Shown here in pieces: positions 35,875-46,592 of a stretch of DNA of 64,000 nt (positions are counted from its first letter, which is position 1; each line of letters starts with the position of its first letter). A model generated the notes under the pieces. The model was not told the DNA's origin and did not search any database. It saw only the letters and a program-made list of their open reading frames with translations. The stretch is from the NCBI GenBank assembly GCA_024998595.1, contig JACOEK010000001.1, positions 744,001 to 808,000 on the forward strand, written 5' to 3'. The DNA comes from Nitrospira sp. (lineage in GTDB: Bacteria; Nitrospirota; Nitrospiria; Nitrospirales; Nitrospiraceae). The position numbers and the translations under genes are program-made.

Positions 35875-36545
35875 ACGTGAAGGTGAGGAGACCGCAAGAG
35901 GAACCGCAGAAAAGACTCACGATCGCGCTGTCGAAAGGAAAATTGCTGGGTCCGGTGCTGCATCTGATGAAGCAGGCCGGGTATTACAGCTCCGGCCTTT
36001 CCGTGGAAAGCCGAAAGTTGATGTTTGACTGTACTTCCAACGATGCGACCTTCTTGATCGTGAGGCCGACCGATGTACCAACTTACGTTGAACATGGAGC
36101 GGCTGATGTCGGAGTGGTGGGGAAAGATGTCTTGTTGGAGCAGGGCAGCGACGTCTATGAGCCGTTGGATTTGAAGGTGGGAGCGTGTAGAATCTCCGTC
36201 GCCGCATTACAGGGGCAGCCTTCACCGGATCGGTGGTCGTCCAAGATCCGGGTGGCGACAAAGTATCCCAACGTCACTGAGCGCTATTTCAATCAGCGTG
36301 GGGTGCCGGTTGAGATTGTCAAACTGTATGGGTCAATAGAGCTTGCCCCAATTGTCGGCCTCGCGGATCGAATTGTCGATCTGGTCGAAACGGGCAGTAC
36401 CTTGAGGGCCCATGATTTGGCAGAGGTGGAGGTGATTACCCACTCCACCGCCCGGTTGATCGTCAATCGGGCCAGCCTCAAATTGAAACATGAACCTTTA
36501 CAGGTGTTGATTGATCGGCTGCGTACAGCCGTGGCTGCGGAGTAG
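35871..36545 (+). CDS. hisG: ATP phosphoribosyltransferase, short (HisZ-dependent) form
   Basis: This enzyme catalyses the first step of histidine synthesis. The family features [53 protein letters not shown] and the PRPP-type region [16 protein letters not shown] are present. At 224 residues it lacks the C-terminal regulatory domain, as in short HisG proteins that form a complex with HisZ. No hisZ lies in this window. The start is GTG 35871, overlapping the murA stop. Confidence 0.95.
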   Translation: MNVKVRRPQEEPQKRLTIALSKGKLLGPVLHLMKQAGYYSSGLSVESRKLMFDCTSNDATFLIVRPTDVPTYVEHGAADVGVVGKDVLLEQGSDVYEPLDLKVGACRISVAALQGQPSPDRWSSKIRVATKYPNVTERYFNQRGVPVEIVKLYGSIELAPIVGLADRIVDLVETGSTLRAHDLAEVEVITHSTARLIVNRASLKLKHEPLQVLIDRLRTAVAAE

Positions 36546-36630
36546 CGCGGCCAACCTCTCCCACGCAGGCGGTCGTGGGTTCCCATGAAGCAGCGCTCGA
36601 TAGAGGCAGCGCCGCAGCAGGACGGATGTC

Positions 36631-37914
36631 ATGACCATTCTGGCGAGTACCGATCGAGCCTTCGGCAAAGCGTTACGAAAAATCGTGACCCGTTCGCGTT
36701 CGCAAGCGGCGAGCGTCGAGAAAAGTGTGCGCGCGATCCTTCGAGCAGTGGAGCGGGGCGGAGATCGTGCGGTGCTGCGATACACCAAGAAGTTCGATCG
36801 GGTGTCGTTAGCGCCTGATCGGATCCGCGTGGCACCGGAGGAAATCAAGGAAGCCTATTACCATATCCGGAAGGATGAGGGCGATTCGCTTCGGTATGCC
36901 GCTGACCGGGTGCGGCAGTTCCACGAGCGCCAGCGCACGAAAACCTGGATGTACCAGGAGGAGAACGCCACGCTCGGCCAGATGGTGACGTCGCTCGATG
37001 CCGTCGGCGTGTATGTGCCGGGCGGAAAAGCCGTCTATCCTTCCTCGGTGCTGATGTGCGCGATTCCTGCCAAGGTGGCCGGGGTGCGACGCATTGTTAT
37101 GTGCACGCCCACACCGAAGGGCGAGATCAATCCCTACCTGCTGGTCGCTGCAGATATTGCCGGTGTCGATGAAATCTACCGGGTCGGCGGAGTCCAGGCG
37201 ATCGGCGCGATGGCGTTCGGGACGAAGACCATCGCCAAAGTCGATAAGATTGTGGGGCCTGGAAACATGTACGTTGCGACGGCCAAGCGGTTGCTCTACG
37301 GCACCGTCGGTATCGATATGGTGGCCGGGCCCAGTGAGTTGTTGGTGGTTGCGGATGACGAGGCGAAGCCGGCGCACGTGGCCGCCGATTTGTTGTGCGA
37401 GGCGGAACATGACGAGGATGCGCAGGTGTATCTGGTCACTACCTCTGCGTCACTGGCCAAAGAGGTCGTGCGCTTGATTCAGGCGCAATTGAAGGGGTTG
37501 CAGCGAGAGAAGATTGCAGCCAAATCGATTGCGCGGCATTTTGTGGCCTTCGTCGTTCCCACGATGGATGAAGCCATTCAGGTGGCGAACGACATTGCGC
37601 CCGAACATCTGACCTTGTCGGTCGATCGTCCGTTCGATTATCTGGAGCAGATTCGCCATGCTGGCGCGCTGTTTCTAGGCCGCTACACGCCGCCTGCTGT
37701 GGCCGATTATGTGGCCGGGCCGAACCACGTGCTACCGACCGGCGCCACGGCCCGTTTCTTTTCTCCGTTGTCGGTCAACGACTACGTGAAGGTCAGCAAT
37801 ATCGTCCATTACACCAGGGAAGAATTGACGAAAGCCAAGGATCATATCGTCAGACTGGCGCATATCGAAGGCTTCGATGCGCACGCCAAATCAGCTCAAA
37901 GCAGGTTTTCATGA
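36631..37914 (+). CDS. hisD: histidinol dehydrogenase
   Basis: HisD performs the last two oxidations of histidine synthesis using NAD and a zinc ion. Recognisable parts are [55 protein letters not shown], and the catalytic Glu-His region [13 protein letters not shown] and [15 protein letters not shown]. It is 427 residues. Its stop overlaps the hisB start by 4 bp. Confidence 0.97.
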   Translation: MTILASTDRAFGKALRKIVTRSRSQAASVEKSVRAILRAVERGGDRAVLRYTKKFDRVSLAPDRIRVAPEEIKEAYYHIRKDEGDSLRYAADRVRQFHERQRTKTWMYQEENATLGQMVTSLDAVGVYVPGGKAVYPSSVLMCAIPAKVAGVRRIVMCTPTPKGEINPYLLVAADIAGVDEIYRVGGVQAIGAMAFGTKTIAKVDKIVGPGNMYVATAKRLLYGTVGIDMVAGPSELLVVADDEAKPAHVAADLLCEAEHDEDAQVYLVTTSASLAKEVVRLIQAQLKGLQREKIAAKSIARHFVAFVVPTMDEAIQVANDIAPEHLTLSVDRPFDYLEQIRHAGALFLGRYTPPAVADYVAGPNHVLPTGATARFFSPLSVNDYVKVSNIVHYTREELTKAKDHIVRLAHIEGFDAHAKSAQSRFS

Positions 37915-38516
37915 AAAATACCGGAGCTCCCAGACAGGCCTCCCTGCACCGCGCGACGAAGGAAACCGATATCCGTGTCGAATGGACCTTGGACGGGACA
38001 GGCCAGGGGAAGATCAATACGTCCATTCGGTTTTTTGACCATATGTTAGATCTGTTGGCGAAACACGGGTTCTTTGACCTCACCGTGCAGGCCAAGGGCG
38101 ATATCGACATCGACGAGCATCATACGGTGGAAGATGTCGGGATCGTCATGGGCAAGGTGCTGCATCAGGCTTTGGGAGAAAAGGCAGGGATCAAGCGGTT
38201 CGGGTGGGCCTCGGTGCCGCTCGACGAGACCCTTGCGCAGGTCACGGTGGATCTCAGTGGCCGGCCATACCTGGTCTATAACGTGAATCTACCGGATCGG
38301 AAGATCAAGACGTTCGATCTGGGCCTCTTCGAGGATTTTTTTCAGGCCTTCGTCACCCATGGCGGGCTGAATCTTCACGTGAATCTTCAATATGGTCGCA
38401 ATCCTCACCACATCATGGAGGCCATCTTCAAGGCGTTGGCGCGGGCGTTGGATCAAGCCACTATGCCGGAAGAGCGGCTGTCAGGAACGGTTCTCTCGAC
38501 GAAGGGAAGCCTCTAG
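37911..38516 (+). CDS. hisB: imidazoleglycerol-phosphate dehydratase
   Basis: The single-function form of HisB converts imidazoleglycerol phosphate to imidazoleacetol phosphate. The metal-binding motifs are duplicated as expected: [13 protein letters not shown] with [15 protein letters not shown], and [20 protein letters not shown] with [15 protein letters not shown]. There is no N-terminal phosphatase domain. It overlaps hisD by 4 bp. Confidence 0.97.
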   Translation: MKNTGAPRQASLHRATKETDIRVEWTLDGTGQGKINTSIRFFDHMLDLLAKHGFFDLTVQAKGDIDIDEHHTVEDVGIVMGKVLHQALGEKAGIKRFGWASVPLDETLAQVTVDLSGRPYLVYNVNLPDRKIKTFDLGLFEDFFQAFVTHGGLNLHVNLQYGRNPHHIMEAIFKALARALDQATMPEERLSGTVLSTKGSL

Positions 38517-38575
38517 GCGGACTCTCGGGGGACAAGGACTGGTGCCAGCCATCACGCTTCGTCTGCGAATGCATC

Positions 38576-39184
38576 ATGATTGCCATCATTGATTACGGGA
38601 TGGGTAACCTGCGCAGTGTCTCCAAAGCCTTTGAGGCTGTGGGACATCAGGCTGTGGTCACGCGGGATGCTCGCGTCATCGCGGATGCCAGCCATGTGGT
38701 GTTGCCGGGTGTGGGGGCATTCGGAGATTGCATGGCGAATCTGGAGCGATACGAGTTGATTGCGCCGATCCACAGCGCCATTCAATCCGGCAAACCGTTT
38801 TTGGGTATCTGCCTGGGGCTACAACTCCTCTTCACGGAGAGTGAAGAATTCGGGACACACAAGGGGCTGGGCATCATTCCTGGCCGAGTGAAGAAGTTTG
38901 TATTGGATGCTTCGTTGAAAGTGCCGCACATGGGGTGGAACGACATTCAGATCAGGCGACCTGCGCCTCCGTTTGCCGGGATCGCCACAGGCAGTTATTG
39001 TTATTTCGTGCACTCCTATTATGTCGAACCTGCCGACCCGGCTGTGGTTGCGACCGTGACCGAGTATGGACCGCCATTCGCGTCCGCTGTGTGGAAGGAC
39101 AACGTGGTCGCCTGCCAGTTTCACCCTGAGAAGAGTCAGGCCGTCGGTCTTCAGGTCATCAAGAATTTCGGTGCCTGGACGTGA
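38576..39184 (+). CDS. hisH: imidazole glycerol phosphate synthase glutaminase subunit
   Basis: HisH frees ammonia from glutamine for HisF. The catalytic Cys lies in FLGICLGLQLLFTES, and the His-Glu pair in CQFHPEKSQ. GMGNLRSVSKAFEAVG at the N-terminus is typical. It is 202 residues. Its TGA overlaps the GTG start of the lipoprotein gene inserted next. Confidence 0.97.
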   Translation: MIAIIDYGMGNLRSVSKAFEAVGHQAVVTRDARVIADASHVVLPGVGAFGDCMANLERYELIAPIHSAIQSGKPFLGICLGLQLLFTESEEFGTHKGLGIIPGRVKKFVLDASLKVPHMGWNDIQIRRPAPPFAGIATGSYCYFVHSYYVEPADPAVVATVTEYGPPFASAVWKDNVVACQFHPEKSQAVGLQVIKNFGAWT

Positions 39185-39918
39185 GTGCCCGAATTCCACG
39201 AATCCTCTTGGTCCTGGCAGCAGTATTGCTGACGACTGCTTGCAGCGGAACCAAGGTTACCGCGAAGTCCTCTGCCCAAGCCGGAAACTACCAGGTCCGC
39301 AAGATTGCGCTCATTCCCTTTGAAACGATGGCGACGCCTCAAGTCATAGAAACGAGCGGGCCGTCCTTCCCTGTGCCGTCAGGGGTTCGACGATCCGATA
39401 TGGCGGTGGGGGTACCTCCGACTACCGATCAGGCGGTGCGGCGAACGCATCGTGTCCCAGCCGGTGCGGGGGAGAAAGTCACCGATCTGATGTGGGCGAA
39501 ATTGAAGGTCAAACCGGGGTTGCAGGTCCTTTCTCCTCAGGACGCAATCGGGGCGGCACGAGATCTTTCGGAAGGAGTCGCATCTGCCGAGATTATTCCG
39601 GCCCACAAAATTGCGCAGCGCTTGAAAGCGGATGCAGCGCTCAGTGGGAAAGTGTTGGTCTATCAAGAGCGTGTCGGTAGCCGGCTGGGAGCGGATCCTC
39701 CTGCTGCCGTCGGATTTGAAGTGAAGTTGGTGGCCCCCGACGGGATGGTCCTGTGGGAAGGGAACTACTACGAAAAGCAGCGGCCGATGACGGAAGATTT
39801 TCTCGGTTTTGTTCAGCGGTATGGGACGTTCGTAACGGCTGAAGAGTTGGCCGCGTATGGAGCGACCGAATTGGCGGACGCCTTTCCATTTGGCGGCGCA
39901 GCGGGTGAAGGGAAATAG
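39181..39918 (+). CDS. lipoprotein of unknown function inside the his operon
   Basis: The product has a lipoprotein signal peptide with lipobox LTTAC (Cys21), and is predicted in the periplasm or outer membrane. The mature part resembles the loose group of CsgG/LpoB-like lipoproteins (RKIALIPFETMA; VTDLMWAKLKVKPGLQVLSP; AHKIAQRLKADAALSGKVLV; FEVKLVAPDGMVLWEGNYYE), but no exact family was recognised. It begins with GTG 39181 overlapping the hisH stop, and hisA starts 22 bp after its stop. Nothing in the sequence links it to histidine synthesis. Confidence 0.78.
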   Translation: MSARIPRILLVLAAVLLTTACSGTKVTAKSSAQAGNYQVRKIALIPFETMATPQVIETSGPSFPVPSGVRRSDMAVGVPPTTDQAVRRTHRVPAGAGEKVTDLMWAKLKVKPGLQVLSPQDAIGAARDLSEGVASAEIIPAHKIAQRLKADAALSGKVLVYQERVGSRLGADPPAAVGFEVKLVAPDGMVLWEGNYYEKQRPMTEDFLGFVQRYGTFVTAEELAAYGATELADAFPFGGAAGEGK

Positions 39919-39940
39919 GAGTGAGAACACAGGTGCGGGC

Positions 39941-40666
39941 ATGCGTGTAATTCCAGCAATCGACCTGAAAGATGGCCGCTGTGTGCGGCTGCGACAGGGT
40001 GATATGGCGGCTGAAACCGTCTATTCCGAGGACGTGCCGTCGGTCGCGAAGCGCTGGCAAGAACAGGGAGCCGATCTCATTCATCTCGTCGACCTCAACG
40101 GCGCTGTTGATGGTGAGCCGAAAAACCTGCCCCAGATCGAGGCGGTAATGAAGACGGTCAGCGTGAAAGTGCAGGTTGGGGGCGGCATCCGCACCATTGA
40201 GACGGTGCGGAAATATCTTCAGGCGGGAGTCGCTAGGGTCGTCCTGGGGACGGCTGCCCTCACGGATCGTAGTTTCTTGGCGCAGGCCTGTCGCGAGTTT
40301 CCCCGGCGTATCTTGCTGGGCCTTGATGCCAGGGACGGCAAGGTCGCGGTGAAGGGCTGGACTACGGTTTCCGAGACGAAGGCCATTGATCTTCTCCATG
40401 AGCTTGCCGACCATGAACTGGGCGCGGTGATCTATACCGACATTGCGCGCGACGGGATGCTGAATGGCCCGAACATCCCGGCGTTACGGGAGGTCGTCGA
40501 ATGTTCGTCTTTCCCCGTCATCGCTTCCGGCGGCATCACTCGGGTAGAGGACCTGCTGGCAGTGCGCGCGCTTGGGCCCCGTGTAGAAGGCGCCATTGTC
40601 GGCAAAGCGCTGTATGACGGCAAATTGGACTATCGAGCCGCGCTTGCCGTTCTCGCTCAGGCATAA
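39941..40666 (+). CDS. hisA: phosphoribosylformimino-5-aminoimidazole carboxamide ribotide isomerase
   Basis: HisA is a TIM-barrel isomerase of histidine synthesis. It opens MRVIPAIDLKDGRCVRLRQG, with further motifs VQVGGGIRTIETVRKYLQAG, LGLDARDGKVAVKGW (first and second catalytic acids nearby) and YTDIARDGMLNGPN. The frame extends upstream, but ATG 39941 gives the universal HisA N-terminus. It precedes hisF by 72 bp. Confidence 0.97.
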   Translation: MRVIPAIDLKDGRCVRLRQGDMAAETVYSEDVPSVAKRWQEQGADLIHLVDLNGAVDGEPKNLPQIEAVMKTVSVKVQVGGGIRTIETVRKYLQAGVARVVLGTAALTDRSFLAQACREFPRRILLGLDARDGKVAVKGWTTVSETKAIDLLHELADHELGAVIYTDIARDGMLNGPNIPALREVVECSSFPVIASGGITRVEDLLAVRALGPRVEGAIVGKALYDGKLDYRAALAVLAQA

Positions 40667-40738
40667 GGAGTCAGTGGTGGGACAGTCTCTGGGGGCAACG
40701 TCGGTTTTCATTTCACCGGACATGTCGCGCAGGCCGAC

Positions 40739-41509
40739 ATGTTGACCAAACGTATCATTCCCTGTCTCGACGTGAAGGATGGTCGAGTTGTCAAAGGGGT
40801 CAGCTTCGTCAACTTGCGCGATGCGGGAGATCCGGTCGAGGTGGCCACGATTTATGATCGGGAAGGCGCGGATGAACTGTGTTTCCTGGACATTACCGCC
40901 TCGCACGAAAATCGTAAAACCATCATCGATGTTGTAGAGCGAACTGCCGCCCGGGTGTTTATGCCTCTGACGGTTGGGGGAGGGGTGCGTACGCTGGATG
41001 ACATTCGCACCTTGCTGAATGCCGGGGCGGATAAGGTCAGTATCAATACCACCGCGGTTCAGCAGCCGGAATTTGTGCGTGAGGCAGCCCAGCGATTCGG
41101 CACGCAGTGCATTGTGGTGGCGATCGATGCCAAGCGAGCGGAGGCTGGCGGGCATTGGCAGGTGTATACTCATGGCGGACGAAACGCGACCGGGCTGGAT
41201 GCGGTCGAATGGGCAGAGCGCATGGCGGGGTATGGGGCCGGCGAAATTCTGTTGACCAGCATGGACCAGGATGGCCGTCAGAACGGGTATGATCTGGCGT
41301 TGACGGCGGCCGTGTCGGAGAGCCTGTCCATTCCGGTCATCGCCTCGGGCGGGGTGGGCACCCTGGAGCATCTCTACGACGGATTAGTCAAAGGGAAAGC
41401 CGAGGCGGTGTTAGCGGCCTCCATTTTTCATTACCGGACCCATACCATTCAAGATGCCAAGACCTATTTACGTGACCGTGGAGTTCCGGTTCGGGTGGGG
41501 GCCGCGTAG
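40739..41509 (+). CDS. hisF: imidazole glycerol phosphate synthase cyclase subunit
   Basis: HisF forms IGP and AICAR from PRFAR using ammonia from HisH. The TIM barrel starts [20 protein letters not shown], with [20 protein letters not shown] and [20 protein letters not shown] carrying the second catalytic Asp. It is 256 residues. Its TAG is directly followed by the ATG of hisI. Confidence 0.97.
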   Translation: MLTKRIIPCLDVKDGRVVKGVSFVNLRDAGDPVEVATIYDREGADELCFLDITASHENRKTIIDVVERTAARVFMPLTVGGGVRTLDDIRTLLNAGADKVSINTTAVQQPEFVREAAQRFGTQCIVVAIDAKRAEAGGHWQVYTHGGRNATGLDAVEWAERMAGYGAGEILLTSMDQDGRQNGYDLALTAAVSESLSIPVIASGGVGTLEHLYDGLVKGKAEAVLAASIFHYRTHTIQDAKTYLRDRGVPVRVGAA

Positions 41510-42205
41510 ATGGAGCATGTAATGTCGAGCGACAGCCGCAGTATGACATTTGACGGACAAGGGTTGATCCCCGCCGTGATTCAGGATTGGTTCGATGGCA
41601 CAGTGCTCATGGTGGGCTATATGAATCAGGAGGCCCTCACGAAGACACTGGCCACCAGATCCGTCCATTTTTGGAGTCGCTCGCGCCGGAAATTGTGGGA
41701 AAAAGGTGAAACTTCAGGACATTTTCTGCGAGTGAAGGATCTCTTCGTCGATTGCGACCGGGATACCATTCTCGTCAAGGCGGAGCCGGTCGGGCCGACG
41801 TGTCATACGGGAGAACGCGCCTGTTTTTTTTCCAGAATGAGCGAAGATGGACGGGCTGGCCAGGAAAAAACGCAGGATGCCGGTGGGGGGATTCTGGAAC
41901 GCCTCTATCAAACCATTCTGGCGAGGAAGTCCGCTCCGCAGCCGGACTCCTATGTCTCCAAGCTGCTGCAAGGCAACGCCGATCGTATCTTGAAAAAGGT
42001 GGCCGAGGAAGCCGGTGAAGTTATTATTGCCGCCAAAAATGAGAAGCGGGACGAAATCATTTATGAGACGGCCGATCTGTTTTTTCACACCCTCCTGGTT
42101 CTCGGTTACTACGATGTGACGTTGAATGAGGTGTATCAGGAACTCGGAGCCAGGTTCGGAAAGTCGGGGATTCGACCAGCATCCGAAGGGGGTACGCGTG
42201 GATAA
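41510..42205 (+). CDS. hisI: bifunctional PR-AMP cyclohydrolase / PR-ATP pyrophosphohydrolase
   Basis: This is a HisI-HisE fusion for steps two and three of histidine synthesis. The cyclohydrolase half has VGYMNQEALTKTL, FWSRSRRKLWEKGETSGHFL and the zinc/magnesium region DCDRDTILVKAEPVGPTCHT. After a short linker, the pyrophosphohydrolase half shows SYVSKLLQGNADRILKKVAE and KRDEIIYETADLFFHTLLVL. The last codons overlap the GTG start of the HIT gene. Confidence 0.95.
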   Translation: MEHVMSSDSRSMTFDGQGLIPAVIQDWFDGTVLMVGYMNQEALTKTLATRSVHFWSRSRRKLWEKGETSGHFLRVKDLFVDCDRDTILVKAEPVGPTCHTGERACFFSRMSEDGRAGQEKTQDAGGGILERLYQTILARKSAPQPDSYVSKLLQGNADRILKKVAEEAGEVIIAAKNEKRDEIIYETADLFFHTLLVLGYYDVTLNEVYQELGARFGKSGIRPASEGGTRG

Positions 42206-42542
42206 CTGTATTTTCTGCCGCATCGTGGAAGGCGCCATTCCAGCAAAAATTGTTCACCAGGATGATCGTGTGCTGGCGTTCGAGGACGTCAATGCCCAAG
42301 CCCCCGTCCACGTGCTGGTGATTCCGAAACGTCACCTGGCGGCGGTCCAAGATTGTCAGGACGGAGACCAGGCCTTGCTGGGACATCTGCTATTGACCTG
42401 TTCCAAGGTTGCGGCAATGAAGAACCTGGCCGAGTCCGGCTATCGGATTGTCACGAACACCGGGGCGAACAGTGGGCAAACGGTGTTTCATCTTCACCTG
42501 CATATCCTTGGCGGAAGGCCCATGACATGGCCTCCGGGGTAA
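42198..42542 (+). CDS. HIT-family protein (HinT-like)
   Basis: The protein reads VDNCIFCRIVEGAIPAKIVH at the N-terminus and has the histidine triad HLHLHILGGRPM near the C-terminus, the pattern of HinT-type purine nucleoside phosphoramidases. With the GTG at 42198 it is 114 residues, the normal HinT size; upstream in-frame codons lie inside hisI and are disregarded. It overlaps hisI by 8 bp. Confidence 0.92.
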   Translation: MDNCIFCRIVEGAIPAKIVHQDDRVLAFEDVNAQAPVHVLVIPKRHLAAVQDCQDGDQALLGHLLLTCSKVAAMKNLAESGYRIVTNTGANSGQTVFHLHLHILGGRPMTWPPG

Positions 42543-42560
42543 TACCGCACTGCTCCTTGA

Positions 42561-42590
42561 TTGACACATATGCAGACCGTTTGTTAGGGT
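42561..42590 (+). promoter_or_regulatory. possible promoter of dnaG-rpoD
   Basis: TTGACA at 42561-42566 and TAGGGT at 42585-42590 are 18 bp apart. The -35 is perfect and the -10 is poor, as for a moderate housekeeping promoter. The GTG of dnaG lies about 80 bp downstream, behind two small inverted repeats. Confidence 0.45.
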
Positions 42591-42674
42591 GAACGGTCAA
42601 CTTTCAATCGCGTCAAAGGCATCCAGCCGGGTTTCCCACCGGCAGGATCCCTGCGGGCACTAGCGAGGACCGCC

Positions 42675-44519
42675 GTGGGCCAAGGCCTGATTTCGGACGA
42701 CGTCATCAACCAAATCAGAGACCGAGTGGACATCGCGGAAATTGTGGGCCAACATGTGGCGTTGACTCGCGCCGGGCAGAATCTCAAGGGCTTGTGTCCC
42801 TTCCACCAAGAGAAATCTCCCTCCTTCACCGTCAGCTCGTCGCGGCAGATTTTCCACTGTTTCGGCTGCGGGGCCGGCGGCAATGTGTATACGTTTCTCA
42901 TGAAATTAACCGGGGGAGCCTTCCCCGAAATTGTTCGGGATTTGGGGCGCAAGGTGGGGGTGGATGTTCCTGAAGCGACCGGCGGATATTCTAACGAAGC
43001 GCGGACGCAACTTGGTCGATTGGAACGCCTCAACGCGGCAGCGGGAGCATGGTTCCAGCGTATGTTAACGGAAGGGCCTGGGGGAACTCAGGCGCGTGCC
43101 TATCTCGACAGCCGCGGTATTCAGCAGCACACGAGCGTGCAATTCAACATCGGCTACGCTCCGCCTGAGTGGGACGGACTGACCAAGGCCATGCTCAAGG
43201 AAGGGTTTACGCCGGTGGATCTCGTCGCAGCCGGGCTTTCCATTCCGCGCGATCAGAGCAGCTCACAGAAAAGCGCTGTCTCGGGGCATTACGATCGGTT
43301 TCGTTCTCGGATCATGTTTCCGATCACGGATTTGCGTAAGCGGGTCGTGGCATTCGGCGGACGGGTTCTGGGGGACGGGATGCCGAAGTATATGAACTCC
43401 CCCGAGACGCCGTTGTTTAAAAAGGGCCAGACGTTGTTTGCGTTGGACGCGGCACGTGAAGCCGCTAGCCAGCAGCAAACGCTGATCATCGTCGAAGGGT
43501 ATTTCGATGCCGTCGCGTTGCACCAAGCCGGCATCCGCCATGTGGCGGCGACCTTGGGAACGGCCTTAACCCCGGAACACATTACGGTCATCCGGCGTTT
43601 CGCCTCGAATATCGTGTTGCTATTCGATCCGGACCAGGCCGGAGTCCGAGCGGCATTACGAACGTTGGATCTGTTCGTCAATAGCGGCTTGAGCGTGAAA
43701 GTGGTGTCGCTTCCGCAGGGCGAAGATCCGGATACCTATGTGCGGAAATATGGCGCCGAGGGGTTTGCGACCTTGCACCGAGCGGCGCCAAGCCTGCTCG
43801 ATTTTGCCATGGAGCATAGCCTGCGCACGGCTGAATCGGGAAGCGTCGAAGACCGGATTCGAGCCGTGGACGCGGTTTTGCGCATTCTCCAGAAAAGCGC
43901 CCATCCGATCGAGCGCGAGGAGCGGATTCGGCTTGTGGCGGAACGATTGGGCTTGAGTCAGCAGCGCCTGATTGATCGCTATCCGACGCTCGTGTCGGAA
44001 GACCAGCGTCGCCCGGATCGAGGACCGAAGGCTCCATCCGTATCGGTGCCCGCTAAAGTGAAGACCAATCCGGAAGAGCGTGACCTGGCGCATTTGCTCG
44101 TGCAGGGAAGTTTGTCTGCCGCGGATCTCGGGAAACTGTCTCCGGAGGCGTTCTCGACGCCGGCCTACAGGAGGCTGATCGAATGTGCCATGCAGCACCT
44201 GGGAGAAGATGGCAGGCTGTCCGTGCGGACCCTGTTGGACACCTTGATCACCGATGAGGTCTGCGGCGCATTGGTCTCGGAACTGTCGATGCAGGAGCAG
44301 CATTATGACGACGTGCCGGCTCATATTGCCGGGTGTTTGGAGACACTGGAACGGCGGGGCCGCGAGCGGACCATGGGGACATTGATTCAAGAATTGAAGG
44401 TCGCAGAACGCGAGCGGCGAGAAGATGAAGTGCGTCGCCTGAACGGATTGATTAACGATATGCGGATTCGGAAAGCCGGTGTGATGCCGGTTGCGCTGAC
44501 GTCTGCGGTGAAGGAGTAG
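42675..44519 (+). CDS. dnaG: DNA primase
   Basis: The N-terminal zinc-binding domain is visible ([35 protein letters not shown]), followed by the TOPRIM catalytic core ([33 protein letters not shown]) and a helical C-terminal DnaB-binding region. It makes RNA primers at the replication fork. GTG 42675 with GAGGA six bases upstream is the start; the 614-residue length is normal. rpoD follows after 2 bp, the conserved macromolecular-synthesis pairing, here without rpsU. Confidence 0.97.
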   Translation: MGQGLISDDVINQIRDRVDIAEIVGQHVALTRAGQNLKGLCPFHQEKSPSFTVSSSRQIFHCFGCGAGGNVYTFLMKLTGGAFPEIVRDLGRKVGVDVPEATGGYSNEARTQLGRLERLNAAAGAWFQRMLTEGPGGTQARAYLDSRGIQQHTSVQFNIGYAPPEWDGLTKAMLKEGFTPVDLVAAGLSIPRDQSSSQKSAVSGHYDRFRSRIMFPITDLRKRVVAFGGRVLGDGMPKYMNSPETPLFKKGQTLFALDAAREAASQQQTLIIVEGYFDAVALHQAGIRHVAATLGTALTPEHITVIRRFASNIVLLFDPDQAGVRAALRTLDLFVNSGLSVKVVSLPQGEDPDTYVRKYGAEGFATLHRAAPSLLDFAMEHSLRTAESGSVEDRIRAVDAVLRILQKSAHPIEREERIRLVAERLGLSQQRLIDRYPTLVSEDQRRPDRGPKAPSVSVPAKVKTNPEERDLAHLLVQGSLSAADLGKLSPEAFSTPAYRRLIECAMQHLGEDGRLSVRTLLDTLITDEVCGALVSELSMQEQHYDDVPAHIAGCLETLERRGRERTMGTLIQELKVAERERREDEVRRLNGLINDMRIRKAGVMPVALTSAVKE

Positions 44520-44521
44520 GT

Positions 44522-46327
44522 ATGCCGAAACAAGAATTACTCGGCGAGGTGAAGAAGCTCATCAATCTCGGCAAGGAGAAGGGCTTTCTCACGTACGACG
44601 ATCTCAACAGCACCTTACCGGCCGATGTCGTCTCGTCGGACCAATTCAGCACGATCATGACCATGTTCGGCGAAATGGACATCGAGATTGTAGAGTCCGC
44701 TGAGACGGAGCGCACTCCGAAGGCCGCCGAAGGCGAAGAGGCGATCGAGGAAAGCGAAGAGTCCGATTCCTCGGAAGAGAACGAAAAGGAAATCGATCTC
44801 ACGCCGGGCGCCCTCAGCCGCACCGACGATCCTGTCCGACTCTATCTGAAAGAAATGGGCAGCGTCGCTCTCCTGAGCCGTGAGGGCGAAATTGAGATCG
44901 CCAAGCGGATCGAAGAAGGAAAGAAGGACATCGCGACCGTCGTGTACGGGTTGCCGATGACCCTGGAGTTCGTCCTGAATCTCCGCGATCAGCTGAAGAA
45001 CGGCAAGATCGATGTACGCGAGATCGTGCCGGTTGTGGAGACGGAAGAGGATTTCGAAGAAGAGGCCGTCGAAAAAGACTACGAAGAGCTGCGGGTCAAA
45101 ACGCTGGACTCTCTCAACGCGGTTCGCAAAGTGTCCGCCTCGCTGAAAGATCTGTATGACAAGGCTCGCCATGTCGGCGCCGATCCTGAAAAGCAGAAGA
45201 AGCTGCGTAAGCAGATCGATACGGTGCGCGGGCAGGTCGTCGACAAAATGGAGTCGGTGAATCTGCACGGCGTGCTGAAAGACCGGATGACCCAGCGGGT
45301 GCGCGACCTCAATCTGCTGTTCCGCCAGTCGGAGCGGGAAGTCACGAGCTGCCAGCGTCGTCTCGGTGTCGGCGGCGAGGCCGGCGCAGAATTGCTGCGA
45401 AAGCTGTGTCGCACCCATAAAGATTTGCTGGCGGTGAAGCGCAGGACCGGGCTGTCCGAAGAAGTGCTGCAAGACATCAAAAAACATTATCAAGCCGCCA
45501 AGGGCCGTATTCGCCAGCTTGAAGAAGAAGAGGCCCTGATTTCGGCCGAAGAGATTAAGGATGCGGTCAAGCATCTCGACGTGGCGGAAGAAAAGGTCAA
45601 GCGTGGGAAGGCAGAATTGGTCGAGGCCAACCTGCGGCTGGTGGTCAGCATCGCCAAAAAATATACGAACCGTGGACTGCAGTTCCTGGATTTGATTCAG
45701 GAAGGCAATATCGGTCTGATGAAGGCGGTCGACAAATTCGAATACAAGCGCGGTTATAAGTTCAGTACCTATGCGACCTGGTGGATTCGGCAAGCCATTA
45801 CCCGTGCAATTGCCGACCAGGCTCGAACCATCCGCATTCCGGTCCACATGATCGAGACCATCAACAAGCTGATCCGGACCTCGCGTCATCTGGTGCAAAA
45901 ACTCGGTCGCGAACCGACGCCGGAAGAGATTGCTGAACGGATGGACTTGCCGCTTGATAAGGTGCGAAAGATTCTGAAGATCGCGCGCGAGCCGATTTCT
46001 CTCGAAACCCCGATCGGCGAGGAGGAAGACAGTCATTTAGGAGACTTCATCGAAGACAAGAAAGCGGTGTCGCCCTTGGAGGCGGCCATTCGCTACGACC
46101 TCCAGCGCCAGATCAACGGCGCACTGGAAACGCTCACGCCTCGGGAAGAAAAGGTGTTGCGCAAGCGCTTCGGGATCGGCGAGGCGACCGATCATACCCT
46201 TGAAGAAGTGGGGCAGGATTTCGAGGTCACCCGCGAACGCATTCGGCAAATCGAAGCGAAAGCGTTGCGGAAGCTCCGGCATCCGAGCCGCAGCAAAAAG
46301 CTGCGGAGTTTCGTGGAGAGTCTCTAG
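44522..46327 (+). CDS. rpoD: primary sigma factor RpoD (sigma-70)
   Basis: All conserved regions are present: 1.1 ([20 protein letters not shown]), 1.2 ([20 protein letters not shown]), region 2 with [20 protein letters not shown] and [20 protein letters not shown], region 3 and region 4.2 with [20 protein letters not shown]. An acidic stretch separates 1.1 from 1.2 ([17 protein letters not shown]). It recognises -10/-35 promoters like those marked in this window. It is 601 residues. Confidence 0.98.
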   Translation: MPKQELLGEVKKLINLGKEKGFLTYDDLNSTLPADVVSSDQFSTIMTMFGEMDIEIVESAETERTPKAAEGEEAIEESEESDSSEENEKEIDLTPGALSRTDDPVRLYLKEMGSVALLSREGEIEIAKRIEEGKKDIATVVYGLPMTLEFVLNLRDQLKNGKIDVREIVPVVETEEDFEEEAVEKDYEELRVKTLDSLNAVRKVSASLKDLYDKARHVGADPEKQKKLRKQIDTVRGQVVDKMESVNLHGVLKDRMTQRVRDLNLLFRQSEREVTSCQRRLGVGGEAGAELLRKLCRTHKDLLAVKRRTGLSEEVLQDIKKHYQAAKGRIRQLEEEEALISAEEIKDAVKHLDVAEEKVKRGKAELVEANLRLVVSIAKKYTNRGLQFLDLIQEGNIGLMKAVDKFEYKRGYKFSTYATWWIRQAITRAIADQARTIRIPVHMIETINKLIRTSRHLVQKLGREPTPEEIAERMDLPLDKVRKILKIAREPISLETPIGEEEDSHLGDFIEDKKAVSPLEAAIRYDLQRQINGALETLTPREEKVLRKRFGIGEATDHTLEEVGQDFEVTRERIRQIEAKALRKLRHPSRSKKLRSFVESL

Positions 46328-46348
46328 GCCTTGTTGCCGGGGACTGGT

Positions 46349-46378
46349 TTGACTCTGTCCGATCGGCAGCTTTAGAAT
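46349..46378 (+). promoter_or_regulatory. promoter ahead of the CAU tRNA
   Basis: TTGACT at 46349-46354 and TAGAAT at 46373-46378 lie 18 bp apart, just after rpoD. Initiation near 46385 would give a precursor with about 58 nt of 5' leader before the tRNA. Confidence 0.5.
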
Positions 46379-46442
46379 CAGGCCGCTCGAACCAGGTGTG
46401 CCGTGATGCAGGCTGAAGGCCAGGTCACTGGCCGGCAGGGCT

Positions 46443-46519
46443 GGGCCCATAGCTCAGGTGGTTAGAGCGGCTGACTCATAATCAGCTGGTCCTAGGTTCA
46501 AGTCCTAGTGGGCCCACCA
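46443..46519 (+). tRNA. tRNA with CAT anticodon (elongator Met or Ile2)
   Basis: The cloverleaf is complete: acceptor GGGCCCA with TGGGCCC, D arm AGCTCAGGTGGTTAGAGC, anticodon stem GCTGA/TCAGC with loop CTCATAA, T arm with GGTTCAAGTCC, and encoded CCA. The anticodon CAT serves either elongator Met or, after lysidine modification by TilS, Ile AUA. It lacks the three-G:C-pair anticodon stem of initiator tRNA. Met and Ile2 cannot be separated by eye. Confidence 0.93.
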
Positions 46520-46592
46520 GCCTGAGCGCCTCACGATGATTCCGGTGCGAGAGGCGTCATGTCGACGCTGCTTTCGCACCACAAGGAGCCCG

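Noticed and set aside
44615-46036. 473-codon minus-strand frame opposite rpoD
   Set aside because: It mirrors the codon structure of rpoD; Phe/Leu/His-rich composition is typical of antisense frames in high-GC genes.
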